A DNA stretch of 64,000 bases from Aquella oligotrophica (GCF_002892535.1 NZ_CP024847.1:558001-622000), one strand, 5' to 3'. Positions 52,366 to 62,491 are shown, numbered from the stretch's first letter. Notes: generated from the sequence alone by a model not told the origin. Made by a program: numbers and translations.

Positions 52366-53247
52366 ATGTCCGACAAAGTAGAAAACTCAAAAAACATGAG
52401 AGTTGTAATAAAGTGTGGTGGCTCCATTCTTAATAATCAGGCTGAACTTACGCATATTATAGCGGGGATTAAATCGCTGATAGAAAAAGGTTATCAACCA
52501 CTAATTGTCCATGGCGGCGGCCCGGAGATTAGCCAATTAGCCAATAAGCTTGGGATTAAGTCTGAATTTAAAAATGGCTTACGGGTAACTGATGCTGCGA
52601 TGCTTGAAATTACGCAAATGGCACTACTTGGTATCACTAATCCCAAGCTAGTAGCGGAACTAAATAAACAAACTATCAAGGCTAGTGGTTTGGCACTTCA
52701 TACTTTAGGCGCACTTATCGCAGAAACGCTAGATATTGCTACTTATGGTTATGTTGGCGTGGTAACTAGCGTAAACCCAGAACCAATCTATCAGCTACTG
52801 GCAAATGGATTTATCCCAGTGATTGCGCCACTTGCGGTTGATGAAAATTGGCAAATACTTAATATAAATGCTGATCTTGCTGCGGCGGCGATTGCGAAGG
52901 CAATATCTGCCGAAAAGCTGATACTCCTTAGTGATATTGATGGCTATTATAGCAATTATCCAGATCCGAGTAGTCTTGTTGCAGAACTAAGTTTGACAGA
53001 GTTACAACATTTACTGACGACTGATAATAACTCAATAAGTGCTGGGATGATCCCAAAATTAGAAGCATGCTATCAGGCGGTCGGTAGTAAGGTAAATACC
53101 GCACACATCATAAATGGCAATAAAGCCGCAGCACTTGCTAATATAGCTTTGGGAATAGCTCAAATAGGCACAACTATTTATAAATCATCATCAAATAATA
53201 CAGCTATAGATAAAAGTACGTTACAAACAAAAGGAGCAAGTGCATGA
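52366..53247 (+). CDS. argB: Acetylglutamate kinase
   Basis: 293 residues of the amino-acid kinase fold. KCGGSILNN (phosphate contact), VHGGGPEISQL and NINADLAAAAIAKA are intact. SAGMIPKLEAC near the end replaces the usual GGM with AGM. It phosphorylates N-acetylglutamate. The N-terminal extension may be involved in arginine feedback in the family, which cannot be judged here. It overlaps argC by four bases (ATGA). Confidence 0.96.
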   Translation: MSDKVENSKNMRVVIKCGGSILNNQAELTHIIAGIKSLIEKGYQPLIVHGGGPEISQLANKLGIKSEFKNGLRVTDAAMLEITQMALLGITNPKLVAELNKQTIKASGLALHTLGALIAETLDIATYGYVGVVTSVNPEPIYQLLANGFIPVIAPLAVDENWQILNINADLAAAAIAKAISAEKLILLSDIDGYYSNYPDPSSLVAELSLTELQHLLTTDNNSISAGMIPKLEACYQAVGSKVNTAHIINGNKAAALANIALGIAQIGTTIYKSSSNNTAIDKSTLQTKGASA

Positions 53248-54296
53248 AAATCAAAGCCAGCATAATTGGAGCATCTGGTTATACCGGAGTAGAATTAATC
53301 CGGCTATTAAATGCTCATCCAAATGTCAAATTACAATATTTGGTATCAGAGAATAATGCCGGAAGTAAGGTTGGTGATATTTATCCACACCTTGATACTG
53401 CTGATAATTATAGTTTTAGTAACCCTGATATTGAAGCGATAGCAAAAAATAGCGATGTGGTTTTCTTGGCATTACCACATACCAAATCAATCACAGCGGT
53501 TAGTAAACTAATTGAATATAATTGCAAAATAATTGATTTAAGTAGTGATTTTCGTCTAAAAAATGGGGCAAATTATCAAAAATGGTATCAGCACCCAGCA
53601 GCTAGTCAATCGTTATTAGATCAAGCAGTATATGGTATTCCGGAAATTAATGCGGCTAACATCAAAAGAGCAACACTAATTGCTAATCCGGGTTGTTATC
53701 CAACCGCAAGTATTCTGGGGATTGCCCCATTAATCAAAAATCAGCTTCTGGATATTCCGCTAAATCATCCTTTAGTAATTGATGCAAAATCTGGGGTATC
53801 CGGGGCTGGCAAGACTCCTAACCCACATACCCATTTTTGTGAAGTAAGTAATAACTTTTCGGCATATCAGGCAGGTGGGATACATCGGCATATTCCCGAG
53901 ATTGAACAGGAATTGGGCATTTTGGCAGGCAAAGATTTTACCATTCAGTTTACGCCCCATTTAATCCCGATTCCACGTGGATTAATGGCAACTATCTATG
54001 CACCAGTAAAGAAGAATATTAGCCAAACCGAGATTATTGACTGTTATAAAAGTTTTTATCAGCATCAAGAGTTTATAAAGATTAATTCACTACCGCGCCC
54101 GGATCTTAAAACAGTCATTGGGACTAATAACTGCAATATTAGTCTTCATCTGGATCAAAGAACTGGTTACCTGATAATCATAAGCGCGATTGATAATCTT
54201 ATAAAAGGTGCTTCTGGACAGGCAATCCAAAATATGAATTTGATGTTTGGGCTACCTGAAACTAGTGGCTTAACTCAACTCGCAATCTATCCATAA
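53244..54296 (+). CDS. argC: N-acetyl-gamma-glutamyl-phosphate reductase
   Basis: 350 residues. The NADP loop is IIGASGYTGVELIRLL; the catalytic Cys lies in LIANPGCYPTAS and HRHIPEIEQEL carries the His. It reduces acetylglutamyl phosphate to the semialdehyde. Translational overlap with argB makes the two products in step, as expected for consecutive enzymes. Confidence 0.96.
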   Translation: MKIKASIIGASGYTGVELIRLLNAHPNVKLQYLVSENNAGSKVGDIYPHLDTADNYSFSNPDIEAIAKNSDVVFLALPHTKSITAVSKLIEYNCKIIDLSSDFRLKNGANYQKWYQHPAASQSLLDQAVYGIPEINAANIKRATLIANPGCYPTASILGIAPLIKNQLLDIPLNHPLVIDAKSGVSGAGKTPNPHTHFCEVSNNFSAYQAGGIHRHIPEIEQELGILAGKDFTIQFTPHLIPIPRGLMATIYAPVKKNISQTEIIDCYKSFYQHQEFIKINSLPRPDLKTVIGTNNCNISLHLDQRTGYLIIISAIDNLIKGASGQAIQNMNLMFGLPETSGLTQLAIYP

Positions 54297-54311
54297 GATA
54301 AGGAAGATAAA

Positions 54312-55616
54312 ATGACTAAACTATGGGACAAAGGCTATCAGATAAACCACGATCTGGAAGCATTTATGGCAGGTTCGGATCCATTACTTGATCTTAAAAT
54401 TGCTAAATATGACTGTCTAGCAAGTATTGCTCATGCCAAAATGCTTGCAACAATCAATTTACTTAGCCCAACTGAATGCGAGGCTCTTACTTCTGAGCTA
54501 AAAGAGATAATCAAACTACTTGTAACGGATAGTTTTAATATCGACATGGATCAAGAAGATATTCATACTGCAATTGAAAACCATTTGATAGCAAAGCTTG
54601 GTGATATTGGCAAAAAAATCCATACTGGCAGATCAAGAAATGATCAGGTATTAACCGCCTTAAGATTATATAGCAAGGCTAAACTTGAGGATATTTATCA
54701 GTCTATGATAGCCGCACTCGAAGTATTCTATGCCTTTACTTCCAAATATCAAAATATTCCCTATGTCGGTAGAACTCATTTCCAAAAAGCAATGCCTTCT
54801 TCGTTTGGACTTTGGGGTGGCGCAATGCTTGAATCTCTACTTGATGATATAAAGCTAATAAACAATGCTTACCAGATCATCGACCAGTCACCACTTGGCT
54901 CTGCCGCCAGCTACGGAGTAAATTTAGAATTAGATAGAGAATATTCAAGCCAAGAAATGGGCTTTAACAAAGTACAGAACAACGTACTATATGCTAATAA
55001 TAGCCGCGGTAAATTTGAAGGGATAATTATTCATGGATTAAGTCAGATTATGCTCGATTTGGCAAAATTATCTACCGATATAATTATCTTTGCAGCACCT
55101 GAATTTGGCTACCTAAATTTACCAGAAGAGTTTTGTCCGGGAAGTAGTCTAATGCCAAATAAGAAAAATCCCGATCCATTTGAGTTAATCCGGGCAAAAT
55201 CAGCTAGCGTAATTAGTAAATTAATGCAGGTAATGGAAATTTCACGCGGCTTACCTTCTGGTTATAACCGTGATTTTCAGGAAACCAAGGAGCCATTGAT
55301 TAGCTCATTTGAGATTACCCAGCAATCACTGGAAGTTGTCGCATTAATCATGGCAAAAGTTACAGTAAATGAAGAAAAATGCCTAGCAGGCTTTAGCCCG
55401 GAAGTCTTTGCAACAGATCATGCATTGGCTTTAGCTACTAGCGGAGTTCCATTTCGTGACGCTTACCGTGAAACGGCACTAAATATTGATAAACTAGAGT
55501 TAAATGATCCAGTTAGCAATATACTCGCAAAGAAGCATCAGGGTGCAACCGGAAATTTGGGGCTAGATTTACTATATCAGCAAATTCAGGATTTAAAACA
55601 AAATTCTTTAGGATGA
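54312..55616 (+). CDS. argH: Argininosuccinate lyase
   Basis: 434 residues of the fumarase/aspartase superfamily. GSSLMPNKKNPDPFELIR is the signature carrying the catalytic serine loop; TGRSRNDQVLTALRL and VGRTHFQKAMP are the other two substrate regions. It splits argininosuccinate to arginine and fumarate. Start ATG 54312 follows AAGGAAG. A hairpin terminator follows its stop, so argG begins a separate or read-through segment. Confidence 0.96.
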   Translation: MTKLWDKGYQINHDLEAFMAGSDPLLDLKIAKYDCLASIAHAKMLATINLLSPTECEALTSELKEIIKLLVTDSFNIDMDQEDIHTAIENHLIAKLGDIGKKIHTGRSRNDQVLTALRLYSKAKLEDIYQSMIAALEVFYAFTSKYQNIPYVGRTHFQKAMPSSFGLWGGAMLESLLDDIKLINNAYQIIDQSPLGSAASYGVNLELDREYSSQEMGFNKVQNNVLYANNSRGKFEGIIIHGLSQIMLDLAKLSTDIIIFAAPEFGYLNLPEEFCPGSSLMPNKKNPDPFELIRAKSASVISKLMQVMEISRGLPSGYNRDFQETKEPLISSFEITQQSLEVVALIMAKVTVNEEKCLAGFSPEVFATDHALALATSGVPFRDAYRETALNIDKLELNDPVSNILAKKHQGATGNLGLDLLYQQIQDLKQNSLG

Positions 55617-55633
55617 ACTTTATAAATCATAAG

Positions 55634-55678
55634 AATAGGTAAATTATTAAGTTTGAAGCGCAAAATTTATCTATTTTT
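55634..55678 (+). terminator. Hairpin and T run after argH
   Basis: AATAGGTAAATT and AATTTATCTATT pair over 12 bp with one G-U pair, and the loop is 18 bases. A T run (CTATTTTTAG) follows. Likely a partial terminator inside the arginine block. Confidence 0.65.
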
Positions 55679-55778
55679 AGTCTAAGAAAGTTTTTTATAA
55701 CAATATAAACTCAAAGTATTTCAATTTTGGACGTGAACAAGACTGGAAGACAAAGAGTAAGATAAAAAGGAGCACATT

Positions 55779-56996
55779 ATGACACAAAAACTACTTCTTG
55801 CCTATAGTGGCGGACTTGATACTTCGGTAATTCTGAAATGGCTGATTAGCAAAGGCTATGAAGTAACCGCTTTCATTGCCGATGTCGGACAAGATGAAGA
55901 TTTTAAACAAGCTAAAGCAAAAGCTTTAGCAATCGGTGCAAAAGAAGTAATCATTGCTGATTGTAAAGAGGAATTTGTTAGTGACTATATAATCCCGGCA
56001 TTACAAACTGGTGCTCTTTATGAAAATCGCTATCTTCTTGGTACTTCGCTAGCAAGACCATTAATTGCGAAAAAAATGGCTGATTATGCTCTTACTCATA
56101 ATATCAAATACCTTGCCCATGGCGCAACTGGGAAAGGCAATGATCAAATCAGATTTGAATTGGTATTTTTGCAATTTATCCCGGATGTAACCATCATTGC
56201 ACCATGGAAAGAAGCTGAATTTCTAGAGAAATTTACAGGTAGAACCGATTTACTAAACTATGCTAAAGATAACAATATCCCGGTAACTTCAACTCTGGCA
56301 AAACCATATAGTATCGATGAAAATCTGATGCATACCAGTTATGAAGCCGGGATTTTGGAAGATCCAGAGTTAACGCCACCTGATGATATGTATAAAAAAA
56401 CCTTGTCACCAATGGAGGCACCGGATGAGATGTTAACTTTAACTATCGAATTTAACAAAGGTATTCCATTAAAAGTTACTGATCATAATAACAAACAGAC
56501 TATTGAACATAACCTACTAGCGATATTCTCTTACCTAAATGAGGTTGGTGGCAAAAATGCAATTGGCAGAATTGATATTGTGGAAAGCAGGTTTGTTGGC
56601 ATGAAATCAAGAGGAATCTATGAAACTCCGGGTGGCACTATTCTTCATAAAGCCTATCAGGATCTGGAAACCATGGTTCTAGATCGGGAAGTTATCTTGC
56701 TAAGAGCAATTAATGCACCAAAAATCGGGCAATTAATCTATAACGGCTTCTGGTTTAGTCCAGAAATGCAGATGCTAATGCAAGCAAATCAAGTTAGCCA
56801 AAAGAGCATCAATGGTAGCGTTAAATTAGGCTTATATAAAGGCAATGTCATAATTCTTGGCAGAAACTCACCCAATTCACTCTATGACCATGATATTGCT
56901 AGCATGGATAAACTTGGCAATTATGATCAAACCGATGCCAAAGGGTTTATCAAATTAAACGCGTTAAGACTTAAACCACAAAAATTCATCAATTAA
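55779..56996 (+). CDS. argG: Argininosuccinate synthase
   Basis: 405 residues. The ATP-pyrophosphatase loop LLAYSGGLDTSVILKWL, the citrulline/aspartate region HGATGKGNDQIRFE and GIYETPGGTILHKA are intact. It joins citrulline and aspartate. AAGGAG is seven bases before the ATG. It is separated from argH by 162 bases containing a terminator-like hairpin, and from carA by 11 bases. Confidence 0.97.
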   Translation: MTQKLLLAYSGGLDTSVILKWLISKGYEVTAFIADVGQDEDFKQAKAKALAIGAKEVIIADCKEEFVSDYIIPALQTGALYENRYLLGTSLARPLIAKKMADYALTHNIKYLAHGATGKGNDQIRFELVFLQFIPDVTIIAPWKEAEFLEKFTGRTDLLNYAKDNNIPVTSTLAKPYSIDENLMHTSYEAGILEDPELTPPDDMYKKTLSPMEAPDEMLTLTIEFNKGIPLKVTDHNNKQTIEHNLLAIFSYLNEVGGKNAIGRIDIVESRFVGMKSRGIYETPGGTILHKAYQDLETMVLDREVILLRAINAPKIGQLIYNGFWFSPEMQMLMQANQVSQKSINGSVKLGLYKGNVIILGRNSPNSLYDHDIASMDKLGNYDQTDAKGFIKLNALRLKPQKFIN

Positions 56997-57007
56997 CGGA
57001 GCTTAAA

Positions 57008-58054
57008 ATGCAAATCTGGCTAACTCTTGCCAACGGGCAGCAATATTCGGGAATGGTAGCTAATTATAATAGTCAGGACATAAATGGTGAACTGGTTTTT
57101 AATACTGGGATGACTGGCTATGAAGATACATTAACTGATCCTTCCTATGCAGGACAAATTCTGGTATTTACCTATCCATTAATCGGTAATTATGGTGTGC
57201 GCTTACAGGAAAATCTTGAGTCAGACAAGATTCATGTCAAAGCAATAATTTGCAATCAGATAGTTGATAATCAAGAGCATCATCAAGCAATCACATCCTT
57301 TATTGATTGGCTTAAAAAGCATGATATTCCAGTTATTACTGGAATTGATACCCGGCAGCTAACCAGAGACCTTAGAGAAGATGGCACTATGGATTGTGTA
57401 ATCTCAGAAAATAAAAATACTCTACCTAAATTATCGGGAAAACATGAAATGGCAGGTACGAAGGAAATCATCTATCACGGCAATGGTAAGCATAAAATCA
57501 TCCTACTTGATTGTGGGGTTAAAAAAAGCATTATCCGCTATCTACTTAATTTTGATGTCAGTATCAAACAGGTACCGTACGATTATGATTATAGCAATGA
57601 GGACTATGCTGGGATTCTACTTTCAAATGGTCCGGGAGACCCAGAAGACTATGGGAAAAGTATTACGGTTCTAGAAAAAACACTAGCAAGCAATAAGCCA
57701 ATCTTTGGTATTTGCTTAGGGTCGCAATTACTTGGTTTAGCTAGTGGAGCGAGTACGTATAAGCTAAAATTTGGACATCGTGGACAAAACCAGCCTTGTC
57801 AAGATACCAATACCCTAAAGTGCTATCTGACGGCACAGAATCATAACTATGCACTGGAAGAAAAAAGCATCGCTAGTGACTGGAGTATCAGCTTCAAACA
57901 TTTGCATGATGGTAGTGTTGCAGGTATCAGTCATTGTGATAAGCCATATTCAGCGGTACAGTTTCATCCTGAGGCAGCCGCCGGACCAAATGATACAGCG
58001 TTTCTCTTTGAGAATTTTTTTAACCAGATTAAAATTCAGGGATTGGTAACATGA
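57008..58054 (+). CDS. carA: Carbamoyl-phosphate synthase small subunit, Bacteroidetes/eukaryote-like
   Basis: 348 residues: an N-terminal CPSase domain (MTGYEDTLTDPSYAGQILVF) and a glutaminase domain with the nucleophile in FGICLGSQLLGLA and FHPEAAAGPNDTAFLF. The glutaminase feeds ammonia to CarB. Phrases such as GHRGQNQP, AQNHNYALEE and FHPEAAAGPNDT are, from memory, more like the Bacteroidetes and eukaryotic (CAD) type than E. coli CarA. It overlaps carB by four bases. Confidence 0.95.
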   Translation: MQIWLTLANGQQYSGMVANYNSQDINGELVFNTGMTGYEDTLTDPSYAGQILVFTYPLIGNYGVRLQENLESDKIHVKAIICNQIVDNQEHHQAITSFIDWLKKHDIPVITGIDTRQLTRDLREDGTMDCVISENKNTLPKLSGKHEMAGTKEIIYHGNGKHKIILLDCGVKKSIIRYLLNFDVSIKQVPYDYDYSNEDYAGILLSNGPGDPEDYGKSITVLEKTLASNKPIFGICLGSQLLGLASGASTYKLKFGHRGQNQPCQDTNTLKCYLTAQNHNYALEEKSIASDWSISFKHLHDGSVAGISHCDKPYSAVQFHPEAAAGPNDTAFLFENFFNQIKIQGLVT

Positions 58055-61000
58055 AAAATATTTTATTGATCGGCTCTGGTGGATTAAGAGTTGGACAGGC
58101 AGGCGAATTTGATTACTCTGGCTCACAGGCAATCAAGGCATTTAAATCCGAAGGTCATCGGGTAATTTTGATTAATCCAAATATTGCGACCGTACAGACT
58201 GATGAGTCAATGGCAGATAAAACCTATTTGCTACCATTAACGCTAGCCGAAGTAACAAGCATAATTGAAACAGAAAATATCCAGCTTCTGGCGCTTAGTT
58301 TTGGCGGACAAACTGCATTAAATCTCGGGGTGGAACTAGCTGACAGTGGTATCCTTGATAAGTATAATATCCAAATACTTGGTTCGCCAATCGCTTCAAT
58401 AAAAGCAACTGAGGATCGCGATCTTTTTAAGGCAACTCTTGAAAATAAGCAAATAAAAACACCACTCAGTAAAGCAGCTAACTCATTGGAAGAAGCGATT
58501 ACCAATGCAGGGATAATTGGCTATCCATTAATGCTTCGTTCTGCATTCTCATTAGGTGGGCTTGGCTCTGGCAAAGTTAGTAGCGAAGAAGAATTAATTA
58601 CCAAAGTAACTCAGGCACTAGCTGTCACACCACAGGTTTTACTCGAAGAATACCTAACTGGCTGGAAAGAATTTGAATACGAAATAGTCAGGGATATGGA
58701 AGGTAATGCGCTTACCATCTGCAATATGGAAAATCTTGACCCTATGGGTATCCATACTGGAGAAAGTATCGTTATTGCACCAGCCCAAACCCTGACTAAT
58801 AATGAGCATCAACAGCTAAGAGATGTAGCACTGAAATGTGCAGAGCTTTTTGGCATAATCGGTGAATGTAATATTCAGTTTGCAGTTAATCCCCAAAATG
58901 GTGATTATCGGGTAATTGAGATGAATCCGCGGCTATCCAGATCAAGTGCGCTAGCATCAAAAGCAACAGGCTATCCGCTTGCTTTTGTCGCAGCCAAGCT
59001 ATGCCTTGGGTTACCACTTTATAAGATAGAAAATAGCCTAACCGAATCAACTAGCGCTTATTTCGAGCCAGCTCTTGATTATGTGGTGGTGAAAATTCCT
59101 AGATGGGACACCCACAAAATGCCAGCTGCGGATAGAAAAATTGGCAGCGAGATGAAAAGTGTCGGTGAAGTAATGGGTATAGGCAGAAGCTTTGCTGAAG
59201 CCCTACAAAAAGCAGTACAAATGCTAAATATCGGGGCTTCTTGTTTGCATGATTATCCATTCGGAGATGCGGTTTCGCTTGAGAACGAGATTGAATTTGC
59301 GACAGATAGGAGAATATTTGCGCTTTATAAATGGTTTTTTGCTGGTGGTACAGTTACTAAAGCTCATACACTATCACATATTGATCCGTGGTTTCTTAAT
59401 GGAATAGCAGCGATTGCCAATTTTACCAAAGACTTGGCAAATCTTAGCCTTAACTATGAAGTATTACTAGCTGCCAAACAGTTTGGTTTAAGCGATAAAG
59501 TTATCGGTGAAATCCATAATCTAACAGAAAATGAAATTAGAGAATTACGTTATGGTTATGGAATCATCCCGGTAGTGAAGCAGATTGATACCGTCGCAGG
59601 TGAAATGGCAGCCAAAAGCAATTATCTATATCTAACTTATCATGGGACTCATCATGATTTATCCGCATCAAAAGAACATATCTGTATTCTTGGCTCGGGT
59701 CCATATTCGATTGGCTCGTCAGTTGAATTTGACTGGTGTACGGTAAATCTAGCTAGAAGCTTACGGCAAAAAGGCAAACAGATAATCATTATCAATTCAA
59801 ATCCTGAAACAGTTTCAACCGACTATGACGAATCAGAGCGCCTCTATTTTGAGCCACTTAGTTTTGAAAGAGTTGCCGATATTCTTGATTTTGAAAATCC
59901 GACAGCTACTATCGTTTGTGCAGGTGGACAAATTGCCAATAATCTAGCGCCAAAGCTAGCAGAGTTTAATTATAAAATACTTGGAACACCGGCAAATAAG
60001 ATTCTACAGGCTGAGAATCGGCAAGAATTTGCAACTATGCTTGCTAGTTGTCAAATAAATCAACCACACTGGGCAAATGCAAATAGTCTTGAAGAAATTC
60101 GTTCGTTTATAAACACCCATGCTTATCCGCTGATAGTCAGACCTTCGTTTGTATTATCAGGTTCAGCAATGAAAGTAATTGATAATGATAATGAGCTAAT
60201 CGCTTATCTGACAAAAAATAAAGTTTCCACTGATAATTCGGCAGTAATTAGTCAATTCATCAAAGATGGCAAAGAAATCGAGGTTGATGGAGTTTGCCAG
60301 CATGGTGAGATAATCTTCTTGGCGATTGCTGAACACGTTGAAAATGTAGGTGTGCATTCTGGCGATGCAACGATTATTTATCCGGCACAAAGCCTCGCTA
60401 CTGAGATTATGACAAAGATTCAGGAAATCTCGATTAAGATAGCAGCAAAGCTTACGCTACATGGTCCATTTAATATGCAGCTTATTCTAAAAGATGATGA
60501 TTTACTGGTAATCGAATGCAATGTTCGGGCATCGCGTTCCCTACCCTTTATTGCTAAGGTAAGCGGGGTTAATCTGGTTAGTCTGATTGCTGATATTTTA
60601 CTTGAGAAAAAGGTTGCAGCGCTTAACCATACACCCGAACAGATCGGTGTGAAATGTCCGGTATTTTCCTACAATCGTTTTAAAGGGGCAGATCCAGTTA
60701 GTCAGGTTGAAATGGCAGCTACTGGTGAAGTTGCCTGTATCGGTGATAACTTGGCTACGACATTTTTCAAATCATGGATTGCAAGCGGGCAGAATATTAA
60801 TAGCAATAAATTATTAATTCAGCTACCAGAATATATTCTTAATAAGGAAACACTAGCAAATCTAGAGAAATTATTAGGCTTAGGATGGGAAATTAGTAGC
60901 TATTGCAATACTTATCAGCTACTCACCGATAATGGAATCAAGGTAAAGCATCATGTGAGAGATACAATTAAGCCAGCAATTGCAAAGCAGGAGTTTGGTT

Positions 61001-61149
61001 TAATCATTAATATACCGGAAAATAATTATAATGCCAGTAATAATCTAGATGAATATATGATTAGACGGAGCGCTATTGATTATCATGTTCCGCTAATTAG
61101 TAATGCTCAGGTGGGTAAATTGATGCTTGATTACCTAGCAAATCAATAA
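58051..61149 (+). CDS. carB: Carbamoyl-phosphate synthase large subunit, Bacteroidetes/eukaryote-like
   Basis: 1032 residues with two ATP-grasp halves (about 1-540 and 545-1030). The N-half reads IGSGGLRVGQAGEFDYSGSQ, INPNIATVQT, LGGLGSGKVS and NMENLDPMGIHTGESIV. These are the wordings I recall from CAD/CPS1 and Bacteroidetes CarB, where E. coli has CSIENFDAMGIHTGDSIT. MNPRLSRSSALASKATGYPL and FEPALDYVVVKIPRWD agree. The C-terminal allosteric domain is shorter than in E. coli. It supplies carbamoyl phosphate for ArgF and pyrimidines. Its stop abuts the R1 element. Confidence 0.95.
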   Translation: MKNILLIGSGGLRVGQAGEFDYSGSQAIKAFKSEGHRVILINPNIATVQTDESMADKTYLLPLTLAEVTSIIETENIQLLALSFGGQTALNLGVELADSGILDKYNIQILGSPIASIKATEDRDLFKATLENKQIKTPLSKAANSLEEAITNAGIIGYPLMLRSAFSLGGLGSGKVSSEEELITKVTQALAVTPQVLLEEYLTGWKEFEYEIVRDMEGNALTICNMENLDPMGIHTGESIVIAPAQTLTNNEHQQLRDVALKCAELFGIIGECNIQFAVNPQNGDYRVIEMNPRLSRSSALASKATGYPLAFVAAKLCLGLPLYKIENSLTESTSAYFEPALDYVVVKIPRWDTHKMPAADRKIGSEMKSVGEVMGIGRSFAEALQKAVQMLNIGASCLHDYPFGDAVSLENEIEFATDRRIFALYKWFFAGGTVTKAHTLSHIDPWFLNGIAAIANFTKDLANLSLNYEVLLAAKQFGLSDKVIGEIHNLTENEIRELRYGYGIIPVVKQIDTVAGEMAAKSNYLYLTYHGTHHDLSASKEHICILGSGPYSIGSSVEFDWCTVNLARSLRQKGKQIIIINSNPETVSTDYDESERLYFEPLSFERVADILDFENPTATIVCAGGQIANNLAPKLAEFNYKILGTPANKILQAENRQEFATMLASCQINQPHWANANSLEEIRSFINTHAYPLIVRPSFVLSGSAMKVIDNDNELIAYLTKNKVSTDNSAVISQFIKDGKEIEVDGVCQHGEIIFLAIAEHVENVGVHSGDATIIYPAQSLATEIMTKIQEISIKIAAKLTLHGPFNMQLILKDDDLLVIECNVRASRSLPFIAKVSGVNLVSLIADILLEKKVAALNHTPEQIGVKCPVFSYNRFKGADPVSQVEMAATGEVACIGDNLATTFFKSWIASGQNINSNKLLIQLPEYILNKETLANLEKLLGLGWEISSYCNTYQLLTDNGIKVKHHVRDTIKPAIAKQEFGLIINIPENNYNASNNLDEYMIRRSAIDYHVPLISNAQVGKLMLDYLANQ

Positions 61150-61151
61150 GG

Positions 61152-61260
61152 TATACTTAAACAGATTCATCATCCTGGGTTTGTTGCTAAGCTCTTTGCT
61201 TACTAGTTGTAGGCAACAGCGCTTGGTCGCCTACCATGAATCTTCAATCTGATTGAGTAT
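61152..61260 (+). repeat. Dispersed element R1, full-length copy before argD
   Basis: Begins TATACTTAAACAGATTC three bases after the carB stop and ends CTTCAATCTGATTGAGTATA. The last 33 bases are identical to the reverse complement of 49714-49746. GTAGGC and GCCTAC form an internal stem. It separates carB from argD and supplies a spurious in-frame TTG (61253). Confidence 0.75.
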
Positions 61261-61294
61261 ATTTAATTTAGATAACAGTAGAGGAAAACTAACA

Positions 61295-62491
61295 ATGTAC
61301 ATACGGCAAGATTATAGTAAATACTTTCTTGATATTTATGGGCAGGTTGATTTTATGCCTGTTTCAGCCAAAGGCTCAAGGATGTACGATGCAGATGGTA
61401 CGGAAGTAATCGATTTCGCAGCCGGGATAGCGGTAAATAGCCTTGGGCATTGCCATCCGGAATTAATCGCTGCATTGACAGCTCAGGCACAACAACTCTG
61501 GCATGTAAGTAATATCATGGTAAATCAACCAGCACTGGAATTCGGTAAATTACTGACTGAAAATAGTTGCTGTGATAAGGCTTTTATCTGTAATACTGGG
61601 ACTGAAGCGATTGAAGCCGCGCTAAAACTGGCTAGGCGCTATAATTTGAAAAACTTTGGCAAAGATAGACATAAGATTATTTCATTTAAGAATAGTTTTC
61701 ACGGTAGAACCTTATTTGCCGTCTCAGCTGGTGGACAAAGTAAATATAGTGAAGATTATGCCCCGTTACCTACTGGGATCAGTCATGCAGAATATAATAA
61801 TCTCGAGAGTATCGAAGCTATGATTGATGAATCAACAGCTGCCGTGATTATTGAGCCGATACAAGCTGAAGGCGGAATTATCCCGGCAAACCCAGAATTC
61901 TTACAAAAGCTACGCGAACTATGTGATAAGCATCAAGCAATTTTGATTTTTGATGAAGTACAGACTGGAGTTGGTAGAACTGGCAAGCTCTTTGCCTATC
62001 AGCATTATGATATTGAGCCAGATATAATTTGTCTGGCAAAAGCATTGGGTGCAGGATTCCCGATTGGCGCTATCTTAGTAAAAGACAAATATAGCTCAGG
62101 GTTTGAGATTGGTTCTCATGGGACGACCTTCGGCGGTAATCCGCTAGCTTGTGCCGTTGCTACGAAAGCATTTAGCATCATCAATACCCCAGAAGTACTA
62201 GATGGTGTCCAGCAAAAAGCACAACTATTTAGACAACATCTCGAAGAAATTAATAATAAGCTTGATATTTATAAAGAAATTCGTGGTAAAGGCTTATTAA
62301 TTGGCATGGAACTCAATGATAACTACGCTGGACGTGCCAAAGAAATTATGCAAGCAGGTTTTAAGAATAAAGTTGCAACGCTGATGGCTTCACCGAATGT
62401 TACTAGGTTTACTCCATCACTAATAATTCCTAATGAAGATATTATGCTTGGCTGCCAGAGATTCCTAGATGGACTATTAATCTGGCAATAA
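61295..62491 (+). CDS. argD: Acetylornithine aminotransferase
   Basis: 398 residues of a class III PLP aminotransferase. The start is ATG 61295, with AGAGGA nine bases before; the in-frame TTG 61253 lies in a repeat. NTGTEAIEAALKLAR, FHGRTLFAVSAGG, FDEVQTGVGRTG and the PLP lysine in CLAKALGAGFPIG are intact. It converts acetylglutamate semialdehyde to acetylornithine and may double as DapC. Last gene of the arginine block. Confidence 0.95.
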   Translation: MYIRQDYSKYFLDIYGQVDFMPVSAKGSRMYDADGTEVIDFAAGIAVNSLGHCHPELIAALTAQAQQLWHVSNIMVNQPALEFGKLLTENSCCDKAFICNTGTEAIEAALKLARRYNLKNFGKDRHKIISFKNSFHGRTLFAVSAGGQSKYSEDYAPLPTGISHAEYNNLESIEAMIDESTAAVIIEPIQAEGGIIPANPEFLQKLRELCDKHQAILIFDEVQTGVGRTGKLFAYQHYDIEPDIICLAKALGAGFPIGAILVKDKYSSGFEIGSHGTTFGGNPLACAVATKAFSIINTPEVLDGVQQKAQLFRQHLEEINNKLDIYKEIRGKGLLIGMELNDNYAGRAKEIMQAGFKNKVATLMASPNVTRFTPSLIIPNEDIMLGCQRFLDGLLIWQ

